Shown: positions 33,195-44,327, numbered from the stretch's first letter. The stretch is DNA of 64,000 nt from Sphaerulina vaccinii (GCA_022570795.1 JAKUDP010000010.1:372001-436000); one strand, 5' to 3'. Notes: generated from the sequence alone by a model not told the origin. Made by a program: numbers and translations.

Positions 33195-34393
33195 ATGGCT
33201 ACCATGTACGTCTTGTGGCACGCCATATCTGTACGCGGCTGACTTTCTGTAGAGTGACTACCATTCCCCTCAGCGTGATGGTTTCACCCATCACTTCTAC
33301 CATCACCATGGTGGCTAGCACCATTTCAGGATTCACGACTTCATTCCCTTCGGTCTCCACCTTCACGTCCGCCGTCATGTCTTCGGGCAGCCCATCGTTC
33401 GTGAATATTACTGTTCCTGTGCCAACCTCGAGCGTCAGCGGCATGCCTGGAGTTGAGACTACTGTCATCACCACCACGCCTTCGGGCAGCCCTTCATTCG
33501 TGCTCATTACTCTCTCGAGCCCGAGCCCGACTCTCACGCCTTTCACCACGACTTCATGGGTCACAAGAACGGTGGCGCCGGTCGTAACCATGGTGCCTGT
33601 TCTGCCACCCCTTTACCAAGACTGCGAGAACACTCCGGACCTCAAAAAAAATGTGTCGAAGGCTGAATGTGACGAGAGGCATTGTATCTTGGAGCATCTG
33701 GAGCAAAGCAAGAACATCACGATCTCCGAGAAGCGATCAGACAGTAGCGCCAAACAAGAACCCTGCCTTACGGTAGACCATTGTCGACTTCAGTGCCTGC
33801 GCAACGCAAAGAAGAAGGCAGACAAGGGCAAATATGCCCTTGGTGGTCTGTTAGGCGGCTCATTGCTCTTGCTTCCTGCTTACCTTGGTATCAAGCGTAT
33901 TCGCCGGACCCGCCGAGGAAATAATAAGGACGATGAGGTTGCCCCTGCTTACATCAGGCAGCCCACGCAAGTCACTCCAAGACCTGAAGAGAAACGGCGA
34001 GGACGTGCCGCGACCATGGCGAACACGCAGACACCAGGGGAGACGAATGACATCAACCCAGTCGCCCGTACCAACACTACTCCAGGCTCCCGACGAACCA
34101 GCACTGCTCCAGTGCGCAGAGGAACGGCCGATGTGAGTGCACAGCCGGATGCCGCTCTCAGCTCTGAGCCTGAAGGAGGCCGAGGCGATGTCGATGCCCA
34201 GCAGGGCTTGAATGGCCAGCAGGACGTCGGCACGCCTGGACAGAATATTGATACGCCGGGACAGAACATCGACACGGCTGGACAGAACATCGACACCTCT
34301 GGACAGAACGTCGACACCCCTGGACAGAATGTCGAGATGCCCGGACAGGCCGTCAATACGCCGGGGCAGAGTGTGGAGAAGGTGGGAGTATGA
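33195..34393 (+). CDS. Single-pass membrane protein with heptad-repeat cytoplasmic tail
   Basis: An 11-bp first exon (33195-33205) is joined over a 47-bp intron to 33253-34393, giving 383 residues beginning MATIVTTIPLSVMV. The N-terminal half is Thr/Ser/Val/Pro-rich, with two similar blocks SSGSPSFVNIT and TPSGSPSFVLIT, probably extracellular and O-glycosylated. A cysteine cluster (six Cys within about 80 residues) follows, then a membrane helix (YALGGLLGGSLLLLPAYLGI) and a basic stop-transfer sequence (KRIRRTRRG). The tail ends in seven imperfect seven-residue repeats of the type TPGQNID. The arrangement recalls Wsc/Mid2-type wall sensors, but no WSC domain is present and no strong signal peptide is seen. 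Function unassigned. Confidence 0.75.
34238..34384 (+). repeat. Tandem 21-bp repeat, seven units, coding
   Basis: Units begin GGACAG (last one GGGCAG) at 21-bp steps from 34238 and encode GQNIDTP-like heptads. Substitutions are mostly at third positions, suggesting the protein repeat is maintained. Confidence 0.9.
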
Positions 34394-35013
34394 GTGGATG
34401 GCTGTTCGAGTGTTATGTACTCCTGACAACCTATCGCCAATCCTACTTGCTCTCTTCATCGCATCCTTCAACCTGCTTGAGACAATGTACCTAGATTAAT
34501 GTGGAAATCAACCTCAGTTCTGTACCTACTTGGCTCTCATCGCTTTTCTCATCTCCTTCAGTTGACATGACCGCATGACATCAAGGCCAGCATTTCTCTG
34601 ACATCCCACGACGTACGGAGTTTTCGGTACCTCGATCCGGCTTGATGACTACGACGGGCGATCTTAGCGTCCGACTGCGATCATATCCCAGCAGCCCGGT
34701 TGGCTTGTGCACGGCCCGCCGTGCACCGAATAAGCTTTCTTCAATGACGATGCAGTGAGTTCATGATCTATTGATCACCAATAACCTGCGGCAGTGGAAG
34801 TGCATCTCACGTTCTCATAGCGTATGCGGCTCTCGGGTTTTCAGAATATGCGGATGATGATCTGTAGACTGATATCAGCGCCCGCGGAGTGAGCGCATTC
34901 GGAAATTTTAAGTATACATTCCTCTCTTTCTTCTTCTTTTTCTTCTTCTTGGTACACAAGTCTTGGAGCACTGCTTGTGGTTGCTTGACTGTTGTGAGGT
35001 TAATATACTTACG
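34394..35013. promoter_or_regulatory. Spacer and promoter of the MFS gene
   Basis: About 620 bp without a gene. A 30-nt pure pyrimidine (CT) tract at 34921-34950 lies about 65 bp upstream of the MFS start codon, a common feature of fungal core promoters. Confidence 0.5.
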
Positions 35014-37001
35014 ATGGCAGAACTCATCCGCGACACAGCTTTTGGACATCTGCTTCGCTTTGTGTCCAGAGGCAAGCTTTTGAAGTATGCTGAAGAGGCG
35101 GATCCCAGTCTGGTGGAGAAGTACTTGGACAAGGAGAAGAGTGGGCATCTCGCCGACCATGGCGATACGAATCCACGTGAAGAAGACGACGAAGAGAAAG
35201 ATGATCAGCAGACTGGTGATGATGCCGAGAAGAGAAGAGACGACGCCTCGAGCGATGACGAGAATATCAATGAACCCAGTGGCGTGAAGGTTGACCCGGA
35301 GAAGGGAAGGGATAAACACGTTATAAGCTGGTGGGGCGAGCATGATACGGAGTGAGTATCGGGGGAGATAGAATGTGGTGATGAATGTATTGAATGCTAA
35401 CTGGCAACAGGAACCCTCAGAATTGGTCGCTGGCAAAGAAATGCTTCGTAACATTCGAAATATGTCTCTTGACAACTTCAGTATACATCGGATCTTCAAT
35501 CTACTCAGCAGGCACACAAAGCGTGATGGCTACATTCGGCGTATCACAAGTCGCAGCAACACTTGGACTCTGCTTGTTCGTTGCTGGCTACGGTTTGGGA
35601 CCTATGCTATGGAGTCCAATGTCGGAGATTCCACAAATCGGACGTAACCCTATCTACCTTGGAACTCTGGTCATCTTCGTTGGTCTCCAGCCTGCTGTTG
35701 CCCGCGCTGAGAACTTTGGCATGTTGCTGGCTTTTCGATTCATTACTGGTTTCTTTGGTTCTCCTGTGCTTGCTACTGGAGGAGCTTCGTTGGCTGATAT
35801 CTGGAGTCCGAAGAAGCGAGCATATTCCGTTGCTATCTGGGGTGTTGCAGCTGTCTGTGGGCCAACACTGGGTCCTTTGGTCGGAGGGTACGCAGTGCAG
35901 TATGGACCATATGGACCAGGTCACGGCGGATTTACTGCTCCCTGGACTTGGCCGATCTGGGAACTTATGTGGCTGTCTGCCTTCTGCTTGGTGTTCCTCT
36001 TCTTCATGCTTCCAGAGACATCGGCGAACAACATCCTTGTGCGCCGTACCAAGCGACTGCGCAAGATTACCGGCAACGACAAACTCATCTGTGAGCCTGA
36101 GATTATGTCAGAGCAAATGACTGGCAAGGATATTGTCATGATGTCTCTTGTTCGACCCTTCACGCTGAACTTCATGGAGCCTATGGTAAGTAACACTGGC
36201 AACACGCTGGCATACGTTGTCCATCTGCTGATTTTGTGCCCTAGGTTTTCCTGCTCAACCTGTACATCGCGCTGATCTACGGCTTGCTCTACATCTGGTT
36301 CGAATCCTTCGTCATCGTCTTCGTCGAGATCTACGGCTTTGGTCTAGGTGCTGAAGGTCTTGCCTTCCTAGGAATCTTCGTCGGAGCCTTCATCGTCATC
36401 CCACCATTCTTCGCCTACCTATATTTCGTACTCGAACCACAGTTCGACGAGAACGGCAACGTCCAGCCCGAGAAGCGTCTCTTGCCATGCTTCGTGGGAG
36501 GTTTCTGCATCCCGATCTGCCTATTCTGGTTTGGCTGGTCCAGTCGTCCAGACGTGCATTACATCGTTCCAATTATTGGAAGTGCCTGGTTCTCTATTGG
36601 AGCTTTCTGTCTATTCAACAGTGTGTTGAACTACTTGCCTGATGCATATCCAGAGTATGCGGCTTCGGTTTTGGCTGGTAATGATCTTATGAGATCAGCA
36701 TTCGGTACGTTTCACACACACAGCAACACTGCGCCTGGCGCAGAAGCTAATCGATGGTACAGGTGCCGGATTTCCCCTTTTCGCTTCAGCGATGTACAAA
36801 GATCTTGGTGTAGCATGGGCTTCTTCTACATTGGCTTTCATCTCGATCGCGTTCATTCCGATTCCATTCGTGTTGGTAAGTCCAGGTCCATACCTGTGCA
36901 CTGGCACTTTGACCTTTGCTGACTTTATTGTTTCTGTTTAGTACAAATACGGTGAAACACTTCGCAAAAACCACTCGAAGTATGCCCGCAAAGACATCTA
37001 A
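35014..37001 (+). CDS. MFS transporter, DHA1 drug/polyamine-type
   Basis: Five exons (35014-35351, 35411-36185, 36245-36704, 36763-36875, 36942-37001) give 581 residues with consistent phases. A hydrophilic acidic N-terminus of about 110 residues leads to ENPQNWSLAKK, the entry motif of the DHA1 family, and twelve predicted membrane helices. Antiporter motif C is present (CGPTLGPLVGGY) and the loop 2-3 region reads SPMSEIPQIGRNP. The family includes yeast Flr1 and the Tpo polyamine exporters, proton antiporters of the plasma membrane that export drugs or small cations. Substrate cannot be predicted. No biosynthetic genes lie next to it. Confidence 0.9.
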
Positions 37002-37629
37002 ACAGTACCCTCCTCGTCGAGTGTGAAATCAAGAGTTGGCTTTAAAGATAGAGTGATGGTGTTGAGAGCGTTGCATTGATGCATAGTCATGGTGTAAGAT
37101 TAAGTTGATACCCAGTGTATGTTGCGATGATGTTACGATAAGCATTAAGGTAATATAGTAGATGTTGTATTCTTTTATATGAGAATGAGAAGTCGAGAAC
37201 CAAGTAGTCCGCTGGTTAGCAGCCTTTCCTCAACACCGCGATTGTCATTGCTCGAATTGATTCGGAACGTCTGACGTTGGACTGCAAGTGTGCACCGACC
37301 ATCTGCAACAACTCGCAAGCTGTTCTCTGGACATGTCTCCCAACACATATCTCGGCTGACGTTGAACGCCGCTCTTTTCGAATGGAGAGAGATGCGTCTC
37401 TGGGAAGGGTTACAAGTACGGTCTACGGCTGATTGCCAATGTCTCGTTCGTGCTGGGGTTCCCAGATGCCCCTCCTACCGCTCTGTGACATCCACACAGC
37501 CTAGAGAATGGCAGCTCGTTGCGAACCGCATATGCTGCCTATGAAGGTGTGGGACTCATACAAGCGTACGAGCAACGCAGACCATTCACTTCGGCCTCAA
37601 TGTCACTCGTAGACGGTAACGATGCAATC
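37002..37629. other. Convergent spacer, no gene seen
   Basis: About 630 bp between the 3' ends of the MFS and RWD genes. The first 200 bp is AT-rich, as expected of a 3' UTR. No other structure was recognised. Confidence 0.45.
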
Positions 37630-38535
37630 TCACATCAATACCTTCCCAAGCTGGTCTCTCAAACCTCTTTCCACAAGCCAAGCCTCGACAGCTTGCATAT
37701 TTCCTCTATTGCCCCGCGCCCCTCTCTTCTCAATCGAATCTGTGATCTCTTCCATACCATCAAAGACCCTCTCGAGTCCAGATGTCTCCTCTCTCAGACG
37801 TTCCGAAACCTTCTTGTGGCCACTCGGAATATCGCCCCAGGATTCCGTTTTGATGAATTTCATGTAGTCATCAATATCCTGAGCAACGCCTTCCAGACAA
37901 AGAATCCCAGGTTTTCCGGCGAGGAGAAATCCCGTGAGTCCATATGAGGGAGCGTAGTTGACGATATCGTCGCGTTTTGCTCGAGTGGAGATGGAGGGAA
38001 AATAGAACCAAACGCGAACGAGGGGGCCAATTGAGGTTGTTGACTTGATCGTGGACTTTTGTAAAGATGCTGAAAGTGCTGCTTCTTGTGCCAGGGTTGC
38101 GATATGTTCGAGAGCCGAGACTACGTCGTCCTGGGGCAGATCTTGTGTGAGGAGATTTGTCTCGTTCTTGGTGAGCCAGTCGGGTGGCGAGACGCGGATT
38201 CTGTACAAGGAGATCTTGTCATCTTCAGATGTGTACTCTTCTGTCAACTGGCCTATTGGTAAGCTCACGTTGATCAGAATGGACTGATCTTGGTTGCCGG
38301 ACTCGTTGATATTGAGCTTGATCACCAGTGGCAGACTGTCTGGTAGCTGCGGCAGATGACTGGGCGACTTATCAGTATCTAGCCATTGTCTCAGACCTGA
38401 CACGATAGCCTCGCTGTCATTGTCTGTTTCTTCTCCGCCAGTGTCTGGGTACATAGCCTTCAAAAGTTCATATGTGTCCAACTGCCCTTCAAGGACTTCC
38501 AGAGGCAAGCCATCTTCTGTCATTGTCGCCGGCAT
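37630..38535 (-). CDS. RWD-domain protein with DUF1115 C-terminal domain (RWDD2-like)
   Basis: A single exon of 301 residues. The N-terminal part (about 8-140) fits an RWD fold: EVLEGQLDTYELLKAMYP, LVIKLNI and YRIRVSPPDWLTKNE. The C-terminal part (about 165-300) reads VRVWFYFPSISTRAKRDDIV, YGLTGFLLAGKPGILCLEG, the DUF1115 signature found in animal RWDD2A/B. The RWD domain is a protein-interaction fold related to ubiquitin-conjugating enzymes. The function of RWDD2-like proteins is not known. It shares a 251-bp divergent promoter with the Pho13-type phosphatase. Confidence 0.88.
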   Translation of the reverse strand: MPATMTEDGLPLEVLEGQLDTYELLKAMYPDTGGEETDNDSEAIVSGLRQWLDTDKSPSHLPQLPDSLPLVIKLNINESGNQDQSILINVSLPIGQLTEEYTSEDDKISLYRIRVSPPDWLTKNETNLLTQDLPQDDVVSALEHIATLAQEAALSASLQKSTIKSTTSIGPLVRVWFYFPSISTRAKRDDIVNYAPSYGLTGFLLAGKPGILCLEGVAQDIDDYMKFIKTESWGDIPSGHKKVSERLREETSGLERVFDGMEEITDSIEKRGARGNRGNMQAVEAWLVERGLRDQLGKVLM

Positions 38536-38786
38536 CCCTGGCTCGACGAGGGCTTTCTGATCTCAAGGACTGTGTTTGAGTTCACACATGATGTGAACTA
38601 TATGTGATATGTTTCGAGGATGTTGTCTGGATATGCTGGTATACTTTTCGGCTCCGATGTCGCAGTACAGTACAGTACAGTAAAAGTGGAGTGAGAGATC
38701 ACAACTCCGAGACATTTCAACTCAACGCCATCACACTCTCTTCTACTGACACTCCTCCTACAGCAGCAGAACAGCAAAGAGAAAGC

Positions 38787-39760
38787 ATGGCTCCACCACA
38801 ATACCTCACGGGCGACAGCGCCGCCATCGCGTCATTCATTGACAAGTTCGATGTATGAACAACTCTGCTCATATCCTCCACTCCATATATCAATCCTGAT
38901 AAGCAGAACAGACGTTTCTGTTCGACTGCGATGGCGTCCTCTGGTCCGGCAACACCCTCCTGCCCCACGTTCCCGAAACGATCAAGCTCCTCCGCCAAAA
39001 GAAGAAACAGTTGATCTTCGTGACCAACAATTCTACGAAATCCCGCTCAGACTACAAGCAAAAGTTTGACAAAGTCGGCATTGAAGCCTACGAAGAAGAA
39101 ATATTCGGATCTTCCTACTCAGCAGCAGTGTACATCGCTCGAATAATGAAACTAGAAGCACCGAAGAATAAAGTCTTCGTACTAGGAGAGTCTGGGATCG
39201 AACAGGAATTACAAGCAGAAGGAGTATCCTACATCGGAGGCACAGATGAGTCCCTGGGAAGAGAATGCACAGAAGAAGACTTCAAAGCCATCGCGAGTGG
39301 AGAAGCATTGGATAAAGACGTCGCAGTCGTGCTATGCGGCCTTGATTTCCACCCCTCCTATCTTAAGTGGTCTCTGGGACATGCCTACATTCGGCAACAG
39401 AAAGCGCACTTCCTCGCCACGAACATCGATTCCACGCTACCGAATGCTGGGAGCTTGTTTCCCGGAGCTGGAAGTACTTTGGCGCCGCTGGTGAGTGCTA
39501 CGGGGAAAGAACCGCTAGCTTTGGGCAAGCCGAGTCAAGCTATGATGGATGCTGTGGAGGGGAAATTTCAGTTCGATAGGAGTAGGACTTGTATGGTTGG
39601 CGATAGGCTGAATACAGATATACAGTTTGGTATTGAAGGAGGTCTGGGTGGAACGCTTGCTGTGCTGACGGGCGTGTCACAGAAGGAGGACTTTTTGGCT
39701 GAAGGGGCGAGCGTTGTGCCAAGTGCATATGTGGATCAGTTGGGTGACTTGTTAGGGTGA
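38787..39760 (+). CDS. PHO13: 4-nitrophenylphosphatase / phosphoglycolate phosphatase
   Basis: Exons 38787-38852 and 38912-39760 (59-bp intron) give 304 residues, the usual length for Pho13/PGP. HAD motif I is FDCDGVLWSG (catalytic Asp-x-Asp), motif II FVTNNSTKSR, and motif IV GDRLNTDIQFG. The C2-type cap is in place (VLCGLDFHPSYLKWS, PNAGSLFPGAGS). Family members repair metabolites, removing 2-phosphoglycolate, 4-phosphoerythronate and 2-phospholactate made by glycolytic side reactions, and hydrolyse p-nitrophenyl phosphate in vitro. Cytosolic location is expected. The intron falls just before the catalytic motif. Confidence 0.94.
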
Positions 39761-39985
39761 GCATAGATGGCGCAAGTGAAAGCATAGAGGCATGAGTATA
39801 GACTGGACTTCAATATGAAATTTTCTCATACATCCCAGATCCTTGTCCTACACACATCTACAATCTGCTCATCACTTTCTCTCTACAGCTTTTGTCGTTT
39901 CCTCGCCGGACTCGTAGCGGCTTCATTCCTGCCCTCATACTTCCATCAGCACGTCTCCCACCCCAACCTCCAATCAGGGAATCAC

Positions 39986-40898
39986 TCACGCAAGCAAGTA
40001 CTTCGCCGCATGCTCCACATGATCGTCCGCGAAAGAGCTGATGAAGAAGTACGAATGATCGTAACCTTCTCTGTAGTTGACTGTGACTTTCTTCCCTGCT
40101 GCCTTCGCTGCCTTCTCCAAGTTCTCTGGCAAAAGTTGTCCTTTCTTGTAAAAGTCGTCTCCAGTTCCAACGTCGATCAGAATATCTGCTTCTCCAGAGA
40201 AATTGCTGATGAGTTCCGTGGCATCATGAGCGCTCCACTGATCTTTCTTATCTTCACCAAAGTACCCCGAGAAAGCTTTCTTGCCCCAATCACAATTTGA
40301 TGGGTTGCTGATGGGAGCAAATGCTGAGACACTCTTATACATTCCCGGATTCTTGAGGAATAGTGTGAGAGCTCCATGACCACCCATCGAATGTCCGAAA
40401 ATGCTTATCTTGCTGCCATCTAACTCCTTGAAGTGTCCAAATAGCTGTTCTGGCAGTTCTTTGGTGATGTAGCTGTACATCTTGTAGCCTTTGCTGTATG
40501 GTTCCTTTGTAGCATCTACGTAGAAGCCAGCGCCGCTCCCGAAGTCGTATGCATCGTCTTCGCCGGGGTGACCGAGTCCACGAGGAGATGTATCTGGGTA
40601 GACTATGGCAATTCCCTTCTCGGCGGCTTTATGTTGGAAGAAGCCCTTTTCGGCGCCGTTGTCGCCAGTGCAGGTTAGGCCTGCCAGGTAGAAGAGGACG
40701 GGAACAGGTTTCGATGACGAGGCTTGGGGTGGTAGGTAGAGGTTGAGTTTCGCTTCTGTTGTGAGGACTGTGGACTGTATGCATAGTCAATGAGATCGTT
40801 GTGTTGCCGTGCATTGTGAAGTGAGTATGTACCTTATGTTGGAGCTTAAGAAGCTTGCCGCCGAAGCTGTTGATCGTGGCTGTGGTTTCGAATGACAT
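39986..40898 (-). CDS. S-formylglutathione hydrolase (esterase D family)
   Basis: Exons 40833-40898 and 39986-40774 give 284 residues. The nucleophile elbow is GHSMGGHGAL, the acid lies in DVGTGDDF and the base in GYDHSYFF; LFYLAGLTCTGDN is the oxyanion-loop block of the family. The enzyme hydrolyses S-formylglutathione to formate and glutathione, the last step of glutathione-dependent formaldehyde detoxification. An in-frame upstream ATG at 40997 would add 33 residues rich in Arg, Leu and Ser (FLHRTLFRSIHRS), which looks like a mitochondrial presequence, so two start sites may give two locations. The 3' end converges on PHO13 with a 225-bp gap. Confidence 0.93.
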
Positions 40899-41484
40899 GG
40901 TCGTGATGGATCGATGGATTGACCTGAATAGTGTTCTGTGAAGAAAGTGAGAGGTTCGTTGTAGAGCTGATAACATCAAAGTGAGAATAATCGCCAATGG
41001 CTAGGCAGACTGAAGTGGGGAAGGATATGATGAAAGTGCTCGCGGGGTAACCGGATCGATTGCGGGCAGAGTATGAGGCCTGAGCGGAACTGGTAGAAGA
41101 GCAATGTGCGAATGAGGAAAGTCTGTCCGCAGCTCTCTCGTTTGATCTTCTCGTGTCAGTTGCCTCTTTTGCCTCACCTCACCTGACTCCGCGTCGTATG
41201 CGCCTATTCTACCATCGATGAACTTCCCGTTCGTCGACTCTGTAGCCTCTCCTTGAGTTCGTGTCGAGTTCGGCTCAATCTCTATGCCAGTTTCATCGCA
41301 CATAGTCGAAATTTGGGATGATCGTTCCAGGCCGGGTGCAGAGGAACAGTCAATCGCTTTGACTGAATCCTAGCTGGGCTCTGCCATGGCGCAAACCTGA
41401 TGGCTTTTGCACTGCGCTGCTCTGGGAAGCAGATCGTGCGCGACCTGCTCGTCAACGAGATCTGAAGTAATGCGAGAAAGCCTA
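40899..41484. other. Spacer, no gene seen
   Basis: About 585 bp between the S-formylglutathione hydrolase start and the RPB6 stop. It contains the hydrolase promoter and perhaps the 5' extension of its frame to 40997. A 100-codon minus-strand frame at 41001-41303 has no recognisable content. Confidence 0.4.
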
Positions 41485-42194
41485 CTATAGCAATTCCTCG
41501 CAGGTCCAGTCCTCGTAGTAGCCGTCTGGCAGATATCGGCGCACAACTAGTGGAATCTTCTTTTCTCTCAATTCCTTGAGTGCAATCTGCAAAGGATCCG
41601 TCTCCGACTCGACGTCGACCAGCACCGGTGCGCCCATGCTAGATGACAGTCAGTATCGACGTCTACTCTCACCTTACCTCCATAACATACCTAATCTGCA
41701 GCGCCCTCGTTCCCAATACTCTCGCACGCTCATATTTCGTCATGTATGGTGTGGCCGTTCGCTTATCTGTCGCAATCTTCTTACTCTTAATGCTCTTGAC
41801 TGTGTTGCCTCCGCTCGGCTGGTCTCCACTCGTAACAATGTTGTTCTGATTCGCATCTTGGTAGTCGGTGCTGTTGAGTCCGTTTCCGTGTTGTGCGTTG
41901 TTCTCTGGGTCCACGTCCACATCCTGGCCTGCACACAGTCAGCTGCCATTCTTCTGATCCCAAATATCATTTGCGCAGTGCGTGATAAGTCCATATGCAC
42001 TCGTTCTCGAGGTATTGCATACCATTGTCATAGCCTTCCGCGAACTCTTCCTCCTCGATCAAGTTATCTGCAAAGTCCCTATTGACAACCTCCCGTTAGC
42101 CGACCATCCTTTCCCGCTCGTTAGGAAGTAATTGCGCATACTCGTTGTCACCGAGGTCGCGCATATCACCGTCACCGCCGCCATAGTCGGACAT
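41485..42194 (-). CDS. RPB6: RNA polymerases I, II and III common subunit RPABC2 (Rpb6)
   Basis: Four exons (42142-42194, 42023-42078, 41691-41928, 41485-41638) give 166 residues with matching phases. The N-terminus is acidic (MSDYGGGDGDMRDLGDNE), as in all Rpb6 proteins. The conserved core is TPYMTKYERARVLGTRALQ, then the sequence PVLVDVESETDPLQIA, VVRRYLPDGYYEDW and the terminal CEELL. Rpb6 (the eukaryotic counterpart of bacterial omega) stabilises the clamp of all three nuclear RNA polymerases. It is divergent from a TFIIIA-like gene with 324 bp between start codons. Confidence 0.97.
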
Positions 42195-42518
42195 GATCGC
42201 TGTTGTTGCAAGGGGCTCGAGTCGCGGCGTGCGTTGAAATGGTGGTGCGAGTAATAGTCGATGGTAAGGTTCGAAATGTGGTTGTGGTGGTGATCGAGTT
42301 GAAGATGTTCTCGGTCTCGCGAAATCTGAGAGGCGAGGCTTTCAGCAGAACTGTGGAAGATCTGCTAACGCACGGAAGGCACGCTAGAAATAAGCTTTCG
42401 CTTGTGGAGAAGACCCTGGTTAGGTTAGCCTTTGACCGCTCGACGGAACAAATTGTTATCCAACCTCTTCTTCCTTCATCTGCCAGCCTCTGCATTCAAC
42501 TCCAGGACTGCCACTGCA
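42195..42518. promoter_or_regulatory. Bidirectional promoter, RPB6 / TFIIIA-like gene
   Basis: A 324-bp spacer between divergent starts. It contains CCCTGGTTAGGTTAG at about 42414-42428, close to the Tbf1/telomere-type element (TTAGGGTTA class) found in promoters of translation-related genes in some fungi. That reading is inference. No TATA box is seen. Confidence 0.5.
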
Positions 42519-44327
42519 ATGGCATCGAGTCCAGTAGCGGCGAAGAGGAAGCGGGCGGGGCCCGTTGAGACGGCGTTGGGCGAGCTCTACATCGACACGA
42601 CTCCTCGTAAGAAGAGGGCTCGTTTCGACGAAGACGCTTATGCAAACAACGACGATGAGGACGACGATGCAGAGTCATATGTCGGCAGCTATACCGCGTA
42701 TGCCCACAGTATCAACACGACCAACACTGTCAACGAGACCGAGACTCCCGTCACCGATGCCTCGAGCACCCGAAGCAAGCATAAGCAGCGCGAGAAGAAA
42801 TACGCCTGTACTTGGCCCGACTGTGGGAAGAAGTACGCTCGCCCAGTGCAGCTACAAGCCCACGTCAACTCACATACTGGCGTACGACCCTTCAAGTGTA
42901 CCGAGGATGGGTGCGATAAGAGCTTCCTCAAGCGTGAGCATCTCACTCGTCACCTGAAGGATAAGCACGGCAGCGAGTTGTTCAGCTGCGTGCACTTGGT
43001 CTACAACGATGACACGGGCAAGCAGGAAGAGTGCGGCAGGTCGTTCACGTCGCAGACGAAGCTCAAGCGACACCTGGCTGCGCACGAGGATAAAGAGGAT
43101 ACGACGTGCAGCTGGGACGGGTGCGGCAAGGTCTTTCGTAAGCAGGATACGCTTCAGCGACACATCAAGGCAGACCATTTGGGAGAAGATGCATTCATGT
43201 GCACTCGAAAGACTCTGGATGGGCACAGATGCGGAAAGTCGTTTCCGACTCCGAGCTCGCTCAAGAGCCACGAGAAGAAGGAACATGAAGCGCCCAAGTA
43301 CATCTGCGACATTTGCGTCAATGATGCCAACCTACCACCACCGACCGACTTCATAATCAACGATCTCGACGACGAGTTCCTTCCAGGACCGGAAGACATG
43401 CTGGCAGCCGACTATCTGGACCATGGCATGATGGACACGTTATCTCTCGACGCGAAGAATACAGCCACCCCGGGGCCCGGCCGGTTTCTCACTCTGCACG
43501 AGCTGCAACGACATAACCGAGTATTCCATCCACCGATCTGCGAAGATTGTGGCAAAGTCTGCAGAACGCAGAAAGAATTGGCTGCCCATATCGATATCGT
43601 GCATTCAGACGCTGCCCGTGCTGCAGCCAACAAAGACTCCCCACCAAAACGCTTCGTCTGCCCATACGATGGCTGTACTCGATCTGTTCTCGAGAACGGT
43701 TTCGCGAAGAAGGGTAATATGCAACAGCACGTCAAGAGCGTACACGCCAAAGATGAGAAGTTCATTTGCGGTGAATACGACACTACTGGTATTGACAAGC
43801 TCAACGGATGGACACGCATAGGCTGCGGCAGAGTGATGAAGACTAAAGGAAGTCTAATTGGCCACATCAGAACTCAGCACATGGGTCTTCCTGCGATGGC
43901 TGGCAAGCGCACTGGATTGCAGGATAGGGACAGAAAGTACCACATCTCGCAGAAAGCCAATACTGAACCCGGAGCTCTCCACGATCATGACATGGACATG
44001 GAATACCATCTTTCTCCTGAAGGCAGAATGCTGTCATCCATCACTGGATATAGCTACGAGCAGCTCAGACCTTTCCAGTGCTTAGAGCATGCCAAAGGCT
44101 GTCAAGGTCGTTTCACAAAGGAATACGAACTGGCGTATCACATGGAGATGACGCATGCGTGGAACGTGGATGATATCAATGATGCTATTGAGGATCCTGA
44201 TACCTTCGCGCCGAACAATGGAGAGGATGATGACTTGACGCTCAAACAGATGTTGCAGACGGAGCTCGGACACCCTCAACAGCAGTACGCAGGAGCGGAC
44301 AACTTCTTGCAGGCGATGCACACCTAG
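42519..44327 (+). CDS. Multi-C2H2 zinc-finger protein, TFIIIA-like
   Basis: A single exon of 602 residues from the ATG chosen at 42519 (MASSPVAAKRKR); an upstream ATG at 42432 would add 29 unlikely residues. After a basic and then acidic N-terminus, C2H2 fingers start near residue 95 (YACTWPDCGKKYARPVQLQ, FKCTEDGCDKSFLKREHL) and continue to the C-terminus, about nine or ten in total, with long linkers and two acidic insertions. The pattern with a long spacer before the last fingers is that of fungal TFIIIA, which binds the internal control region of 5S rRNA genes and recruits TFIIIC and TFIIIB to Pol III. Pairing with RPB6 fits this. Another C2H2 factor cannot be excluded. Confidence 0.85.
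   Translation: MASSPVAAKRKRAGPVETALGELYIDTTPRKKRARFDEDAYANNDDEDDDAESYVGSYTAYAHSINTTNTVNETETPVTDASSTRSKHKQREKKYACTWPDCGKKYARPVQLQAHVNSHTGVRPFKCTEDGCDKSFLKREHLTRHLKDKHGSELFSCVHLVYNDDTGKQEECGRSFTSQTKLKRHLAAHEDKEDTTCSWDGCGKVFRKQDTLQRHIKADHLGEDAFMCTRKTLDGHRCGKSFPTPSSLKSHEKKEHEAPKYICDICVNDANLPPPTDFIINDLDDEFLPGPEDMLAADYLDHGMMDTLSLDAKNTATPGPGRFLTLHELQRHNRVFHPPICEDCGKVCRTQKELAAHIDIVHSDAARAAANKDSPPKRFVCPYDGCTRSVLENGFAKKGNMQQHVKSVHAKDEKFICGEYDTTGIDKLNGWTRIGCGRVMKTKGSLIGHIRTQHMGLPAMAGKRTGLQDRDRKYHISQKANTEPGALHDHDMDMEYHLSPEGRMLSSITGYSYEQLRPFQCLEHAKGCQGRFTKEYELAYHMEMTHAWNVDDINDAIEDPDTFAPNNGEDDDLTLKQMLQTELGHPQQQYAGADNFLQAMHT

Noticed and set aside
36296..36314. GGTTCGAATCC, a perfect tRNA B-box-like sequence
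   Set aside because: It lies inside exon 3 of the MFS gene and codes WFES; no A box or acceptor stem surrounds it.
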